64,000 bases of DNA from JAMIFN01 sp964544605. Lineage in GTDB: Bacteria > Pseudomonadota > Gammaproteobacteria > Burkholderiales > Burkholderiaceae_C. Position numbers and translations under genes: made by a program. Each line of letters begins with the position of its first letter. Position 1 is the stretch's first letter. A model generated the notes under the pieces. That model did no database searches and was not told the DNA's origin. It saw nothing but the letters and a program-made list of their open reading frames with translations. This document shows positions 44,885 to 52,651 of the stretch, one piece after another. The stretch covers positions 33,373 to 97,372 of the forward strand of contig CAZJBX010000005.1 of assembly GCA_964544605.1 (NCBI GenBank), given 5' to 3'.

Positions 44885-45250
44885 TTATTCGGGCACGGGC
44901 TCGGCCACGCATTGCAGCGGATGCCCTGCGTGCTGGGCGGCGGCCACCACATATTCGGCCTTGGTCTCGGCAATGTCTTTGGCGTACACGCCGCAAATGC
45001 CACGGCCTTTTTCATGGATGGCCAACATGATTTGCGTGGCGTCCTCGCGGGTTTTGCCAAAGAACTCCACAATCACTTCCACCACAAATTCCATCGGTGT
45101 GTAGTCGTCATTGAGCATGACAACTTGGTAGCGCGGCGGCGGTTGCACCTTCTGTGTCTGGCGCTCCAGCACGGTTTGGCCACCGCCTTGGTCGGTTTCC
45201 AAGGGGATTTTGGGGTTGATGGGGTTTTGGGGTGGGGGTTGCGTGGCCAT
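44885..45250 (-). CDS. clpS: ClpA adaptor protein ClpS
   Basis: Adaptor that delivers N-degron substrates to ClpAP (121 residues). After a Pro-rich flexible N-terminus the core reads YQVVMLNDDYTPMEFVVEVI, with the Asn-Asp substrate pocket, FGKTREDATQIMLAIHEKG, and GVYAKDIAETKAEYV. Next to clpA as expected. Confidence 0.95.
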   Translation of the reverse strand: MATQPPPQNPINPKIPLETDQGGGQTVLERQTQKVQPPPRYQVVMLNDDYTPMEFVVEVIVEFFGKTREDATQIMLAIHEKGRGICGVYAKDIAETKAEYVVAAAQHAGHPLQCVAEPVPE

Positions 45251-45335
45251 AGGCGGGCGATTCTAGCCAAAAGCCCCCAAACATGCAGCCTTTTGCCATG
45301 AATGCCACACTGCCCACACCATTGAAAGGATGACC

Positions 45336-45836
45336 ATGCCCCGCTTGCCCACCGCCCGTTTTTACTGCCATGCGCCATCGCCGCTGGGGGTTTTGCTTTT
45401 GGCCACAGACGGCCATGCCCTGACGGATTTGCACATTGAAAGCGGCCTCTATGTGCCCGCCGTGCAAGCGCATTGGGTGCACGCGCCTGAGCACCCCGTA
45501 TTGCAACAATGCCAGCAAGAACTGCGTGAATACTTTGCCGGCCAGCGCCGCCGTTTTGATTTGGCCTTGGCACCACAAGGCACGGCCTTTCAGCAGCGCG
45601 CTTGGGCGGCTTTATTGCAAATTCCTTACGGCCGCACCATCAGCTACGGCCAGCAGGCACAGCATATGGGCCAGCCCAAAGCCATGCGTGCCGTGGGCGC
45701 GGCGAATGGCAAAAACCCGATTTCCATCATCATCCCCTGCCACCGCGTGATTGGCGCGAATGGCAGCCTCACGGGGTATTCGGGCGGCTTGCAGCACAAA
45801 ATCGCTTTGCTACAGCTTGAAGGTGTGCTGATTTAA
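45336..45836 (+). CDS. ogt: Methylated-DNA--protein-cysteine methyltransferase (Ogt type)
   Basis: Suicide repair protein that removes alkyl groups from O6-alkylguanine (166 residues). The active site is IIIPCHRVIGANG with the acceptor cysteine, preceded by the helix-turn-helix region FQQRAWAALLQIPYGRTISY. GAAAGG lies directly before ATG 45330 and six bases before ATG 45336, so 45336 is preferred. No AdaA domain, so this is an Ogt-like single-domain enzyme. Confidence 0.93.
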   Translation: MPRLPTARFYCHAPSPLGVLLLATDGHALTDLHIESGLYVPAVQAHWVHAPEHPVLQQCQQELREYFAGQRRRFDLALAPQGTAFQQRAWAALLQIPYGRTISYGQQAQHMGQPKAMRAVGAANGKNPISIIIPCHRVIGANGSLTGYSGGLQHKIALLQLEGVLI

Positions 45837-45842
45837 GCGGGC

Positions 45843-46421
45843 TCAGCTTTCTTGAATGAAGTGCTGGCGGTAGTGCAGCAGCTCGTCTATGGATTCATGC
45901 ACATCGGCCAGCGCGGTGTGGGCCTGTTGCTTTTTAAAACTGTCGTGCACGGCGGGTTTCCAGCGTTTGGCCAGCTCTTTGAGCGTGCTCACATCCACAT
46001 TGCGGTAGTGGAAATAGGCTTCCAGCTTGGGCATATAGCGCTGCAAAAAGCGGCGGTCTTGGCCAATGGTGTTGCCACACATGGGCGATTTGCCTTTGGG
46101 TACATATTTGCGGATGAAGGTCAGCAGCTGGGCCTCGGCATCGGCCTCGCTCAAAGTGCTGTTTTTTACTTTTTCCGTCAGGCCGCTGCGCCCATGCGTG
46201 CCACGGTTCCAGGCGTCCATGGTCGCCATATGGGCATCGCTTTGGTGGATGACGAGCACGGGGCCTTCCACGCGCTGGCGCACTTGCGCATCGGTAATGA
46301 CAATGGCAATTTCAATCAGGCGATTGGCCTCGGGGTCGAGGCCGCTCATCTCGCAATCGAGCCAAATGAGGTTGTCATCGGCCTTGGCCAAGGCGGTGGG
46401 GGCGGAGCTGGGTGCAGTCAT
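45843..46421 (-). CDS. orn: Oligoribonuclease
   Basis: DEDDh 3'-5' exoribonuclease that finishes RNA decay by degrading two- to five-base oligomers and pGpG (192 residues). Motif I is LIWLDCEMSGLDPEANRLIE, motif II CGNTIGQDRRFLQRYMP and motif III HTALADVHESIDELLHYR. It converges with ogt six bases apart, with no terminator in between. Divergent from the M48 protease gene. Confidence 0.95.
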   Translation of the reverse strand: MTAPSSAPTALAKADDNLIWLDCEMSGLDPEANRLIEIAIVITDAQVRQRVEGPVLVIHQSDAHMATMDAWNRGTHGRSGLTEKVKNSTLSEADAEAQLLTFIRKYVPKGKSPMCGNTIGQDRRFLQRYMPKLEAYFHYRNVDVSTLKELAKRWKPAVHDSFKKQQAHTALADVHESIDELLHYRQHFIQES

Positions 46422-46542
46422 GGTGGGGCGGGGGCGCAGGCGGCGCAGAGTAAAAAAGAAGGGGGGCGGGAAAAAACCAAGCCGCCATTCTAGCCAGCGC
46501 CCTTGTTTTCAGCCGCGCCCAGCCTCCTTACAATGGCGGCCC

Positions 46543-47814
46543 ATGTCTTATCTCTTTAGCTTGATTTTTGCCGCCTTGGTGCTGCTTTACGCCGCGCTCA
46601 GTGTGTGGCTGGGCGTGCGCCAGCAGCGCCATATTGCCCAGCACCGCGCCGCCGTGCCGCCTGCTTTTGCTGAAAAAATCAGCTTGGCCGCCCACCAAAA
46701 AGCAGCCGATTACAACCTCGCGCAATTGCGCTTGGGGCAGTGGGAAGCGGCTTTCTCGCTGCTGCTTTTGATGGCCTGGACTTTGCTCGGCGGGCTCAAC
46801 TGGCTCAACGGCGCACTGCTGCACTGGCTGGCCCCTGGGCTGTGGCAGCAATTGGCTTTGCTGCTGGCCTTTGTGCTCATTGGCAGCGTGCTGGATTTGC
46901 CCTTTTCGCTGTGGCGCACTTTTGTGCTGGAAGAAAAATTCGGCTTCAACAAAAGCACTTGGCGGCTGTGGCTGGGCGATGCCCTCAAAGGCGCAGCGGT
47001 ATCGGCGCTGATTGGCCTGCCTTTGGCCACGGCGCTGCTGTGGTTTATGGGGCAGGCGGGGCCGCTGTGGTGGCTCTACGCTTGGGGCCTGCTGGTGGCG
47101 CTGCAATTTGTGCTGCTGCTGGTGTATCCGTTGTGGATTGCGCCTTTGTTCAATGACTTCCAGCCGCTGGAGGACGAGGGCCTGAAAGCCCGCGCACTGG
47201 CGCTGATGCAGCAAGCGGGCCTGCAAGCGCAGGGCTTTTTTGTGATGGACGGCAGCCGCCGCAGCACGCACTCGAACGCCTACTTCACCGGCGTGGGGCG
47301 CTCCAAACGCGTGGTGTTTTACGACACCCTGCTGGCCAAGCTGAATGCGGGCCAGGTGGATGCCGTGCTGGCGCATGAGCTGGGCCACTTCAAGCACCAA
47401 CACATTCGCAAACGCCTCATCATGCTGCTGGTTTTGAGCTTGGGCGCATTTGCTCTGCTGGGCTGGCTCTCTGCTCAAGTTTGGTTTTACGACGGCCTCG
47501 GCTTGCAGCCCTTTGCAGGGCCACATGCCATGCAAAACAATGCGGGCGCGGCGCTGATTTTGTTCATGCTGCTGCTGCCGGTGCTGGGCTTTTTCTTCAC
47601 GCCCATCATGAGCCATTTCTCACGCAAAGATGAGTTTGAGGCCGACCGCTACGCCTGCACGGTGGCGCAGGGGCAAGACCTGGGCCAAGCCCTGCTGACT
47701 TTGTATGAAGAAAACGCCAGCACGCTCACGCCCGATCCGTGGTTTGTGCGCTTTTATTACTCGCACCCGCCTGCTGCGCAACGCTTGGCGGCCATGGGCT
47801 TTCAGGTCGCTTGA
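46543..47814 (+). CDS. M48 family membrane zinc metalloprotease (Ste24-like)
   Basis: A 423-residue multi-pass membrane protease. The zinc site is VLAHELGHFKHQHI (HExxH) with the third ligand in EFEADRYACTVA, and GSRRSTHSNAYFTGVGRSKR is the conserved Ste24 stretch. There are several membrane segments, including LLLAFVLIGSVLDLPFSLW. The ATG at 46543 lies after a -10-like TACAAT; a long upstream frame overlaps the divergent orn and is rejected. In this family it probably clears damaged membrane proteins. Confidence 0.92.
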   Translation: MSYLFSLIFAALVLLYAALSVWLGVRQQRHIAQHRAAVPPAFAEKISLAAHQKAADYNLAQLRLGQWEAAFSLLLLMAWTLLGGLNWLNGALLHWLAPGLWQQLALLLAFVLIGSVLDLPFSLWRTFVLEEKFGFNKSTWRLWLGDALKGAAVSALIGLPLATALLWFMGQAGPLWWLYAWGLLVALQFVLLLVYPLWIAPLFNDFQPLEDEGLKARALALMQQAGLQAQGFFVMDGSRRSTHSNAYFTGVGRSKRVVFYDTLLAKLNAGQVDAVLAHELGHFKHQHIRKRLIMLLVLSLGAFALLGWLSAQVWFYDGLGLQPFAGPHAMQNNAGAALILFMLLLPVLGFFFTPIMSHFSRKDEFEADRYACTVAQGQDLGQALLTLYEENASTLTPDPWFVRFYYSHPPAAQRLAAMGFQVA

Positions 47815-47817
47815 ATC

Positions 47818-48090
47818 ATGCAGGCCGATGCCCATACTCCTTCTGGCTGGCAGCCTGTGAGCGCCGATGGTGGTCAGGCCCTTGAAAAAAGCTTTGCCTT
47901 TGCTGATTTTGACGGCGCATTTGCCTTTGCCCAGCGCCTTGCGGCCTTGGCGCAGGCGCACAACCACCACCCCAGCCTGCTGCTGGAGTGGGGCCTGTGC
48001 CGCGTGCGCTGGAGCAGCCACGATGCGGGCCACAGCGTGACGGCGTTAGATGTGCGCTGCGCCGAGCTGACGGATGCCGTCTATGGCTGA
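47818..48090 (+). CDS. phhB: Pterin-4a-carbinolamine dehydratase
   Basis: A 90-residue DCoH-fold protein that dehydrates 4a-hydroxytetrahydropterin to recycle the pterin cofactor. The active-site histidines are in AQAHNHHPSLLLEWG, with FAFADFDGAFAFAQRL before. It begins three bases after the protease gene and overlaps rsgA. No phenylalanine hydroxylase gene is nearby, so the pterin-using partner is elsewhere. Confidence 0.88.
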   Translation: MQADAHTPSGWQPVSADGGQALEKSFAFADFDGAFAFAQRLAALAQAHNHHPSLLLEWGLCRVRWSSHDAGHSVTALDVRCAELTDAVYG

Positions 48091-49000
48091 GGCCAAACAA
48101 AGCGGCTTGAAAGAGGGCTTGGTGGTCGCCAGCTTTGGCCGCAGCGTGCTGGTGCAAGCGGCCAATGGCCAGCGCCTGCTCTGCCACCCGCGCCGCAAAA
48201 AGAATGAGGCTTTGGTGGGCGATGCCGTGCACTGGGCCGCCAGCGGCGATGAGGGCGTGATTGAGGCCGTGCTGCCGCGCCGCAATGTGCTGCGCCGCCA
48301 AGACGACATCCGTACCAAATCCTTTGCCGCCAATTTGGACCAAATCATCGTCTGGTTGGCGGTCGAGCCTGAGTTTTCTGCCGATCAACTCAACCGCATT
48401 TTGGTCGCCGCTGCCGAGCAAAGCATCCCAGCCTACATCTATTTGAACAAAAGCGACTTGGCGGGTTTTGATGCCAGTTGGCAGAAGTTGCAAGCTTTTG
48501 CTGGCGTGGCTGCTGATGTTCAGGCTTTTTCCACTTTGCGGCCTGAGGCTGATTTACCCGCCTTGCGCCAGCGTTTGCAGGGCCAGCGCAGTTTTTTAAT
48601 TGGCCCCAGCGGCAGTGGCAAAAGCAGCCTTATCAACACCTTGTTGCCAGACGCGCAAATCGCCACCAATACCTTGTCACAGGCGCTCAAATCAGGCCGC
48701 CACACCACCACGGCCACCACTTTGCATTGGCTCGATGTGGAGGGGCAAAGCGCCTTGATTGACTCGCCAGGCTTTCAAGAATTTGGCTTGCAGCACATCT
48801 TGCCCGCCAACTTGGCGCTGTATATGCCTGACTTCAAAGCAGCGGCCAGCGTGGGCTGCAAATTCAGCAATTGCAGCCATCTGCACGAACCTGGCTGCGC
48901 CGTGCGTGCGGCGCTGGAGGCAGGGCAAATTCACCCCCTGCGCTACCGCCTGTATGCCGAGCTGCTGGCGCAATTGCAAAGCCAAAACCACTGGCGTTAA
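48083..49000 (+). CDS. rsgA: Small-subunit ribosome biogenesis GTPase
   Basis: Circularly permuted GTPase that checks 30S maturation (305 residues from this start). An N-terminal OB fold (GLVVASFGRSVLVQAANGQR) is followed by G4 YLNKSDL, G1 GPSGSGKSSLINTL, G3 IDSPGFQEFGL and the zinc site CKFSNCSHLHEPGC. The ATG at 48083 overlaps the phhB stop; 48074 is an alternative. Order of G motifs is diagnostic. Confidence 0.95.
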   Translation: MAEAKQSGLKEGLVVASFGRSVLVQAANGQRLLCHPRRKKNEALVGDAVHWAASGDEGVIEAVLPRRNVLRRQDDIRTKSFAANLDQIIVWLAVEPEFSADQLNRILVAAAEQSIPAYIYLNKSDLAGFDASWQKLQAFAGVAADVQAFSTLRPEADLPALRQRLQGQRSFLIGPSGSGKSSLINTLLPDAQIATNTLSQALKSGRHTTTATTLHWLDVEGQSALIDSPGFQEFGLQHILPANLALYMPDFKAAASVGCKFSNCSHLHEPGCAVRAALEAGQIHPLRYRLYAELLAQLQSQNHWR

Positions 49001-49001
49001 A

Positions 49002-49051
49002 GCGGCCTTGCGGCTACCCCCTACAAACCGCCTAAATCTGCGGCCTTGCGG
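49002..49051 (+). repeat. Short direct repeat upstream of sdhC
   Basis: GCGGCCTTGCGG occurs at 49002-49013 and again at 49040-49051, 38 bases apart, in the rsgA-sdhC gap. The gap holds the sdh promoter region; TAAAAT at 49058 is a -10 candidate. No regulator can be named. Confidence 0.4.
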
Positions 49052-49160
49052 ATGGCGTAAAATCTGCGCTTTGGCAAAGCTGCGCCTGCCCTTGTTTTCT
49101 TGTGGCCGGCCCTTTGGCAACTGTTTTTTTCGTTCGTTTTTTAGCAAAAGGGAATAATCC

Positions 49161-49610
49161 ATGGCCCAAGCCTCTGATGACCTGAAAGCGCGTCGCAAGG
49201 CGAAACCCGAGTTTCGCAACATCAATGTGTTCAAAGATGTGCGCACTTACCGCCTGCCGCTGGCTGGCGTGACCTCCATCCTGCACCGCATCAGCGGCGT
49301 GTTGATGCTGGCCTTCTTGCCCCTCACCGTGTGGCTGTTCGAGCACTCTGTCAGCTCGCAAATCAGCTTCGGCCAATTCCAAGCCCTGTTCGCTTGGGCG
49401 CCTGTGGCTGGCATCCCCGTCATGAAGCTCTTGGCCGTGGTGCTGTTCTGGGCCTTCTGCCACCACATGCTGGCTGGCATTCGCCATTTGGTGCTCGACA
49501 TCACGCATTGTGTGAGCAAAGACATGGGCCGCAAAACGGCCTTGGCCGTCATCATTCCTGCTGTGCTTTTGGCGCTGGTTTTTGCCGCCAAAATCTTCGG
49601 CCTGTTCTGA
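49161..49610 (+). CDS. sdhC: Succinate dehydrogenase cytochrome b556 subunit
   Basis: Membrane anchor of complex II that binds heme b and ubiquinone (149 residues). The family signature is LPLAGVTSILHRISGVLM, and the likely heme ligand is in HHMLAGIRHLVLDI. Three membrane helices. First gene of a compact sdhCDAB operon with a ribosome site AAAAGGGA before the ATG. Confidence 0.95.
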   Translation: MAQASDDLKARRKAKPEFRNINVFKDVRTYRLPLAGVTSILHRISGVLMLAFLPLTVWLFEHSVSSQISFGQFQALFAWAPVAGIPVMKLLAVVLFWAFCHHMLAGIRHLVLDITHCVSKDMGRKTALAVIIPAVLLALVFAAKIFGLF

Positions 49611-49629
49611 ATCTAAAGGAGTAAAAGCT

Positions 49630-50013
49630 ATGGCAGTCAATTACGGCGCTAAACGCTTGGTGGTGGGTGCGGGCTACGGCACGATGGATTTCATCGTGCA
49701 GCTCGGTACCGCCTTGGTGATGGCCCTGTTCACCGTGTTCACTTTGTTGCGCTGGTGCTATTTGGGCTTGGGCGAAGCTGGCGCGCAACTGAGCGCTTAC
49801 GAGCAATGGGCAGGCGTATTCGCCCCCTTCTGGATGAAATTCCTCACCTTCGCTGTGGTGTTTGCACTGGGCTTGCACGCCTGGGGCGGTGTCCGCAGCG
49901 TCTTGATCGACTATGTAAAAAGCACTGGCCTGCGCTTGCTGCTGCAAATCGCCGCCTTGGTTTGGATTGCAGGCTGCGTGAGCTGGCTGATGAAAGTTCT
50001 CTGGAGCATTTAA
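49630..50013 (+). CDS. sdhD: Succinate dehydrogenase membrane anchor subunit
   Basis: Second heme/quinone anchor of complex II (127 residues, three helices). GYGTMDFIVQLGTALVMALF begins helix 1, and FALGLHAWGGVRSVLIDYVK has the histidine expected near the heme. The ATG at 49630 follows AAAGGAG; an earlier in-frame ATG at 49582 overlaps sdhC and was rejected. Confidence 0.92.
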   Translation: MAVNYGAKRLVVGAGYGTMDFIVQLGTALVMALFTVFTLLRWCYLGLGEAGAQLSAYEQWAGVFAPFWMKFLTFAVVFALGLHAWGGVRSVLIDYVKSTGLRLLLQIAALVWIAGCVSWLMKVLWSI

Positions 50014-50016
50014 GAC

Positions 50017-51819
50017 ATGACTACCTCTAATCAAGTAATTCAACGCAAATTCGATGTGGTCATCGTGGGTGCGGGCGGCTCAGGCATGCGTGCCTCTTTG
50101 CAACTGGCGCGCGCTGGCCTGAATGTGGCCGTTTTGAGCAAGGTGTTCCCCACCCGCAGCCACACTGTGGCCGCACAAGGTGGCGTATCGGCCTCTTTGG
50201 GCAATATGAACCCCGATAGCTGGCAAGACCACTTCTACGACACCGTCAAGGGCAGCGACTGGCTCGGCGACCAAGATGCCATCGAGTTCATGGTGTCGCA
50301 AGCGCCCAAAGTGGTGTACGAGCTGGAGCACTTCGGTATGCCCTTTGACCGCAACCCCGACGGCACGATTTACCAACGCCCCTTTGGTGGCCACACAGTC
50401 GATGCAGGCGAAGGCCACCGCAAACTGGTGGAGCGCGCTTGTGCTGCGGCTGACCGCACAGGCCATGCCATGCTGCACACCCTCTACCAACAGAATGTGC
50501 AAGCCCGCACGCAGTTTTTCGTTGAATGGATGGCGCTGGATCTGGTGCGTGATGCCGACGGCGATGTGGTGGGCGTGACCGCCCTTGAAATGGAAACGGG
50601 CGAAATCTACACCCTGCACGCCAAGAGCGTGATGCTGGCCACAGGCGGCGCGGGTCGTATTTTTGCCGCCTCCACCAACGCCTTCATCAACACGGGCGAC
50701 GGCTTGGGCATGGCCGCGCGTGCGGGCATTCCGCTGCAAGACATGGAATTCTGGCAATTCCACCCCACTGGCGTGGCCGGTGCGGGCGTGCTGCTGACCG
50801 AAGGCTGCCGTGGCGAGGGTGCTTACCTCGTCAACAGCGAAGGCGAGCGCTTTATGGAGCGTTACGCGCCTGAATACAAAGACTTGGCCCCCCGTGACTT
50901 CGTCTCTCGTTGCATGGACCAAGAGATCAAAGAAGGCCGTGGCTGTGGCCCCAATAAAGACTACATCCTGATGAACTTCTCCTACCTCGGTGCCGAGAAA
51001 ATCCATCAGCGCCTGCCCTCTGTGTTTGAAATTGGCGTGAACTTCGCCAATGTGGACATCACCAAAGAGCCGATTCCCGTCGTGCCCACCATCCACTACA
51101 TGATGGGTGGCATCCCCACCACCGTGAATGGCCAGGTGCTTGATGGCAATGGCAAAGTGGTCAACGGCCTCTACGCCGTAGGCGAATGCTCTTGCGTTTC
51201 TGTGCATGGTGCCAACCGCTTGGGCACCAACTCGCTGCTCGATTTGCTCGTCTTCGGCAAATCTGCGGGCGACCACATCGTGGCCCACAGCAAAGACAAC
51301 CCCAACCACAAAGCCCTGCCCGCAGACGCAGCGGACTTCACCCTCTCTCGCTTGGCCAAACTAGAGAGCAACACCGGTGGCGAATACTCGCAAGACATCG
51401 CCAACGACATCCGCGCCACCATGCAAGCGCACGCAGGCGTATTCCGCACGCAAGCCTTGATGGACGAGGGCAAAGCCAAAATCGATGCCATGCGCGAACG
51501 CGTGAGCAATATCCACCTCAAAGACAAATCTTTGGTCTTCAACACCGCCCGTGTGGAAGCCCTTGAAGTGGAAAATATGATTGAAGTGGCGCAAGCGACC
51601 ATGACCTCCGCTGCGGCACGCAGCGAGTGCCGTGGTGCCCATATGGTGGACGACTATGAGCGCCCGGCAGATGACGCCGTAGCACCCTTGGGCCGCAACG
51701 ACAAAGATTGGCTCAAGCACACCCTGTGGGACAGCAAAACCAATGGCCTGAGCTACAAACCCGTCAATTTGAGCCCGAAAAACATTGCCGCCGTGCCACC
51801 CGTGGTGCGTACTTTCTAA
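50017..51819 (+). CDS. sdhA: Succinate dehydrogenase flavoprotein subunit
   Basis: FAD subunit that oxidises succinate to fumarate (600 residues). The dinucleotide fold is DVVIVGAGGSGMRASLQLA, FAD is linked to the histidine in RSHTVAAQGGVSASLGN, the catalytic region is HPTGVAGAGVLLTEGCRGEG, and HGANRLGTNSLLDLLVFG lines the active site. It starts three bases after sdhD. Full length and intact. Confidence 0.97.
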   Translation: MTTSNQVIQRKFDVVIVGAGGSGMRASLQLARAGLNVAVLSKVFPTRSHTVAAQGGVSASLGNMNPDSWQDHFYDTVKGSDWLGDQDAIEFMVSQAPKVVYELEHFGMPFDRNPDGTIYQRPFGGHTVDAGEGHRKLVERACAAADRTGHAMLHTLYQQNVQARTQFFVEWMALDLVRDADGDVVGVTALEMETGEIYTLHAKSVMLATGGAGRIFAASTNAFINTGDGLGMAARAGIPLQDMEFWQFHPTGVAGAGVLLTEGCRGEGAYLVNSEGERFMERYAPEYKDLAPRDFVSRCMDQEIKEGRGCGPNKDYILMNFSYLGAEKIHQRLPSVFEIGVNFANVDITKEPIPVVPTIHYMMGGIPTTVNGQVLDGNGKVVNGLYAVGECSCVSVHGANRLGTNSLLDLLVFGKSAGDHIVAHSKDNPNHKALPADAADFTLSRLAKLESNTGGEYSQDIANDIRATMQAHAGVFRTQALMDEGKAKIDAMRERVSNIHLKDKSLVFNTARVEALEVENMIEVAQATMTSAAARSECRGAHMVDDYERPADDAVAPLGRNDKDWLKHTLWDSKTNGLSYKPVNLSPKNIAAVPPVVRTF

Positions 51820-51852
51820 ATCGGCAAACGCTTCAATTCAAGGACACCCATC

Positions 51853-52554
51853 ATGAAACGAACCTTTCATATCTACCGCTACGACCCCGATAAAGACGAA
51901 AAGCCTTATATGCAAACCGTGGAGCTGGAGCTCGACGGCAACGAGCGCATGTTGCTCGACGCACTGGTCAAACTCAAAGAGCAAGACCCTTCCTTGGCCT
52001 TCCGCCGCTCTTGCCGGGAGGGTGTTTGTGGCTCAGATGCCATGAACATCAACGGCAAAAACGGCTTGGCTTGCTTGACCAATATGCGCACGCTCAAGGA
52101 CCCCATCGTGCTCAAGCCCCTGCCCGGCCTGCCCGTGGTGCGTGACCTGTTTGTCGATATGACGCAATTCTTTGCCCAATACGACAGCATCAAGCCCTAC
52201 CTCATCAACCACAGCCCCGCGCCTGAGAAAGAGCGCCTGCAATCGCCTGAAGAACGCGAGGAGCTGAACGGCTTGTACGAGTGCATCTTGTGCGCTTCTT
52301 GCTCCACAAGCTGCCCCTCTTTCTGGTGGAACCCCGACAAATTCGTCGGCCCTGCTGGTTTGCTGCAAGCCTACCGCTTCTTGGCCGACAGCCGCGACGA
52401 GGCCACCAAAGAACGCTTGGACAACCTAGAAGACCCCTATCGTCTGTTCCGCTGCCACACCATCATGAACTGTGTGGATGTCTGCCCCAAAGGGCTGAAC
52501 CCCAGCAAAGCGATTGGCAAGATCAAAGAAATGATGGTGCGCCGCGCGATTTAA
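51853..52554 (+). CDS. sdhB: Succinate dehydrogenase iron-sulfur subunit
   Basis: Carries 2Fe-2S, 4Fe-4S and 3Fe-4S centres that pass electrons to quinone (233 residues). Cysteine motifs are CREGVCGSDAMNINGKNGLA with its following Cys, CILCASCSTSCPSFWW and CHTIMNCVDVCPKGLNP. Last gene of the operon, followed by a terminator; sdhE and gltA, which often follow, are not here. Confidence 0.97.
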   Translation: MKRTFHIYRYDPDKDEKPYMQTVELELDGNERMLLDALVKLKEQDPSLAFRRSCREGVCGSDAMNINGKNGLACLTNMRTLKDPIVLKPLPGLPVVRDLFVDMTQFFAQYDSIKPYLINHSPAPEKERLQSPEEREELNGLYECILCASCSTSCPSFWWNPDKFVGPAGLLQAYRFLADSRDEATKERLDNLEDPYRLFRCHTIMNCVDVCPKGLNPSKAIGKIKEMMVRRAI

Positions 52555-52577
52555 GCGCCACCAAGCACCATTCTTTG

Positions 52578-52603
52578 AGGCCCCCACAAGGGGCCTTTTT
52601 TTG
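52578..52603 (+). terminator. Intrinsic terminator of the sdh operon
   Basis: Stem AGGCCCC / GGGGCCT with a five-base loop followed by seven T, 24 bases after sdhB. Confidence 0.92.
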
Positions 52604-52616
52604 TGCGCTTCGCTTC

Positions 52617-52639
52617 AAAAGCCCAATGCGCGATGGGCT
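52617..52639 (-). terminator. Intrinsic terminator of the DsbD-type gene
   Basis: Minus strand AGCCCA / TGGGCT with an eight-base loop, then TTTTG, 13 bases after the stop. Lies back to back with the sdh terminator. Confidence 0.55.
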
Positions 52640-52651
52640 GCTGCTGCGGTT

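Noticed and set aside
46066..46542. N-terminal extension of the M48 protease by about 160 codons
   Set aside because: This stretch is antisense to orn and low complexity; the family begins at the hydrophobic MSYLFSLIF segment at 46543.
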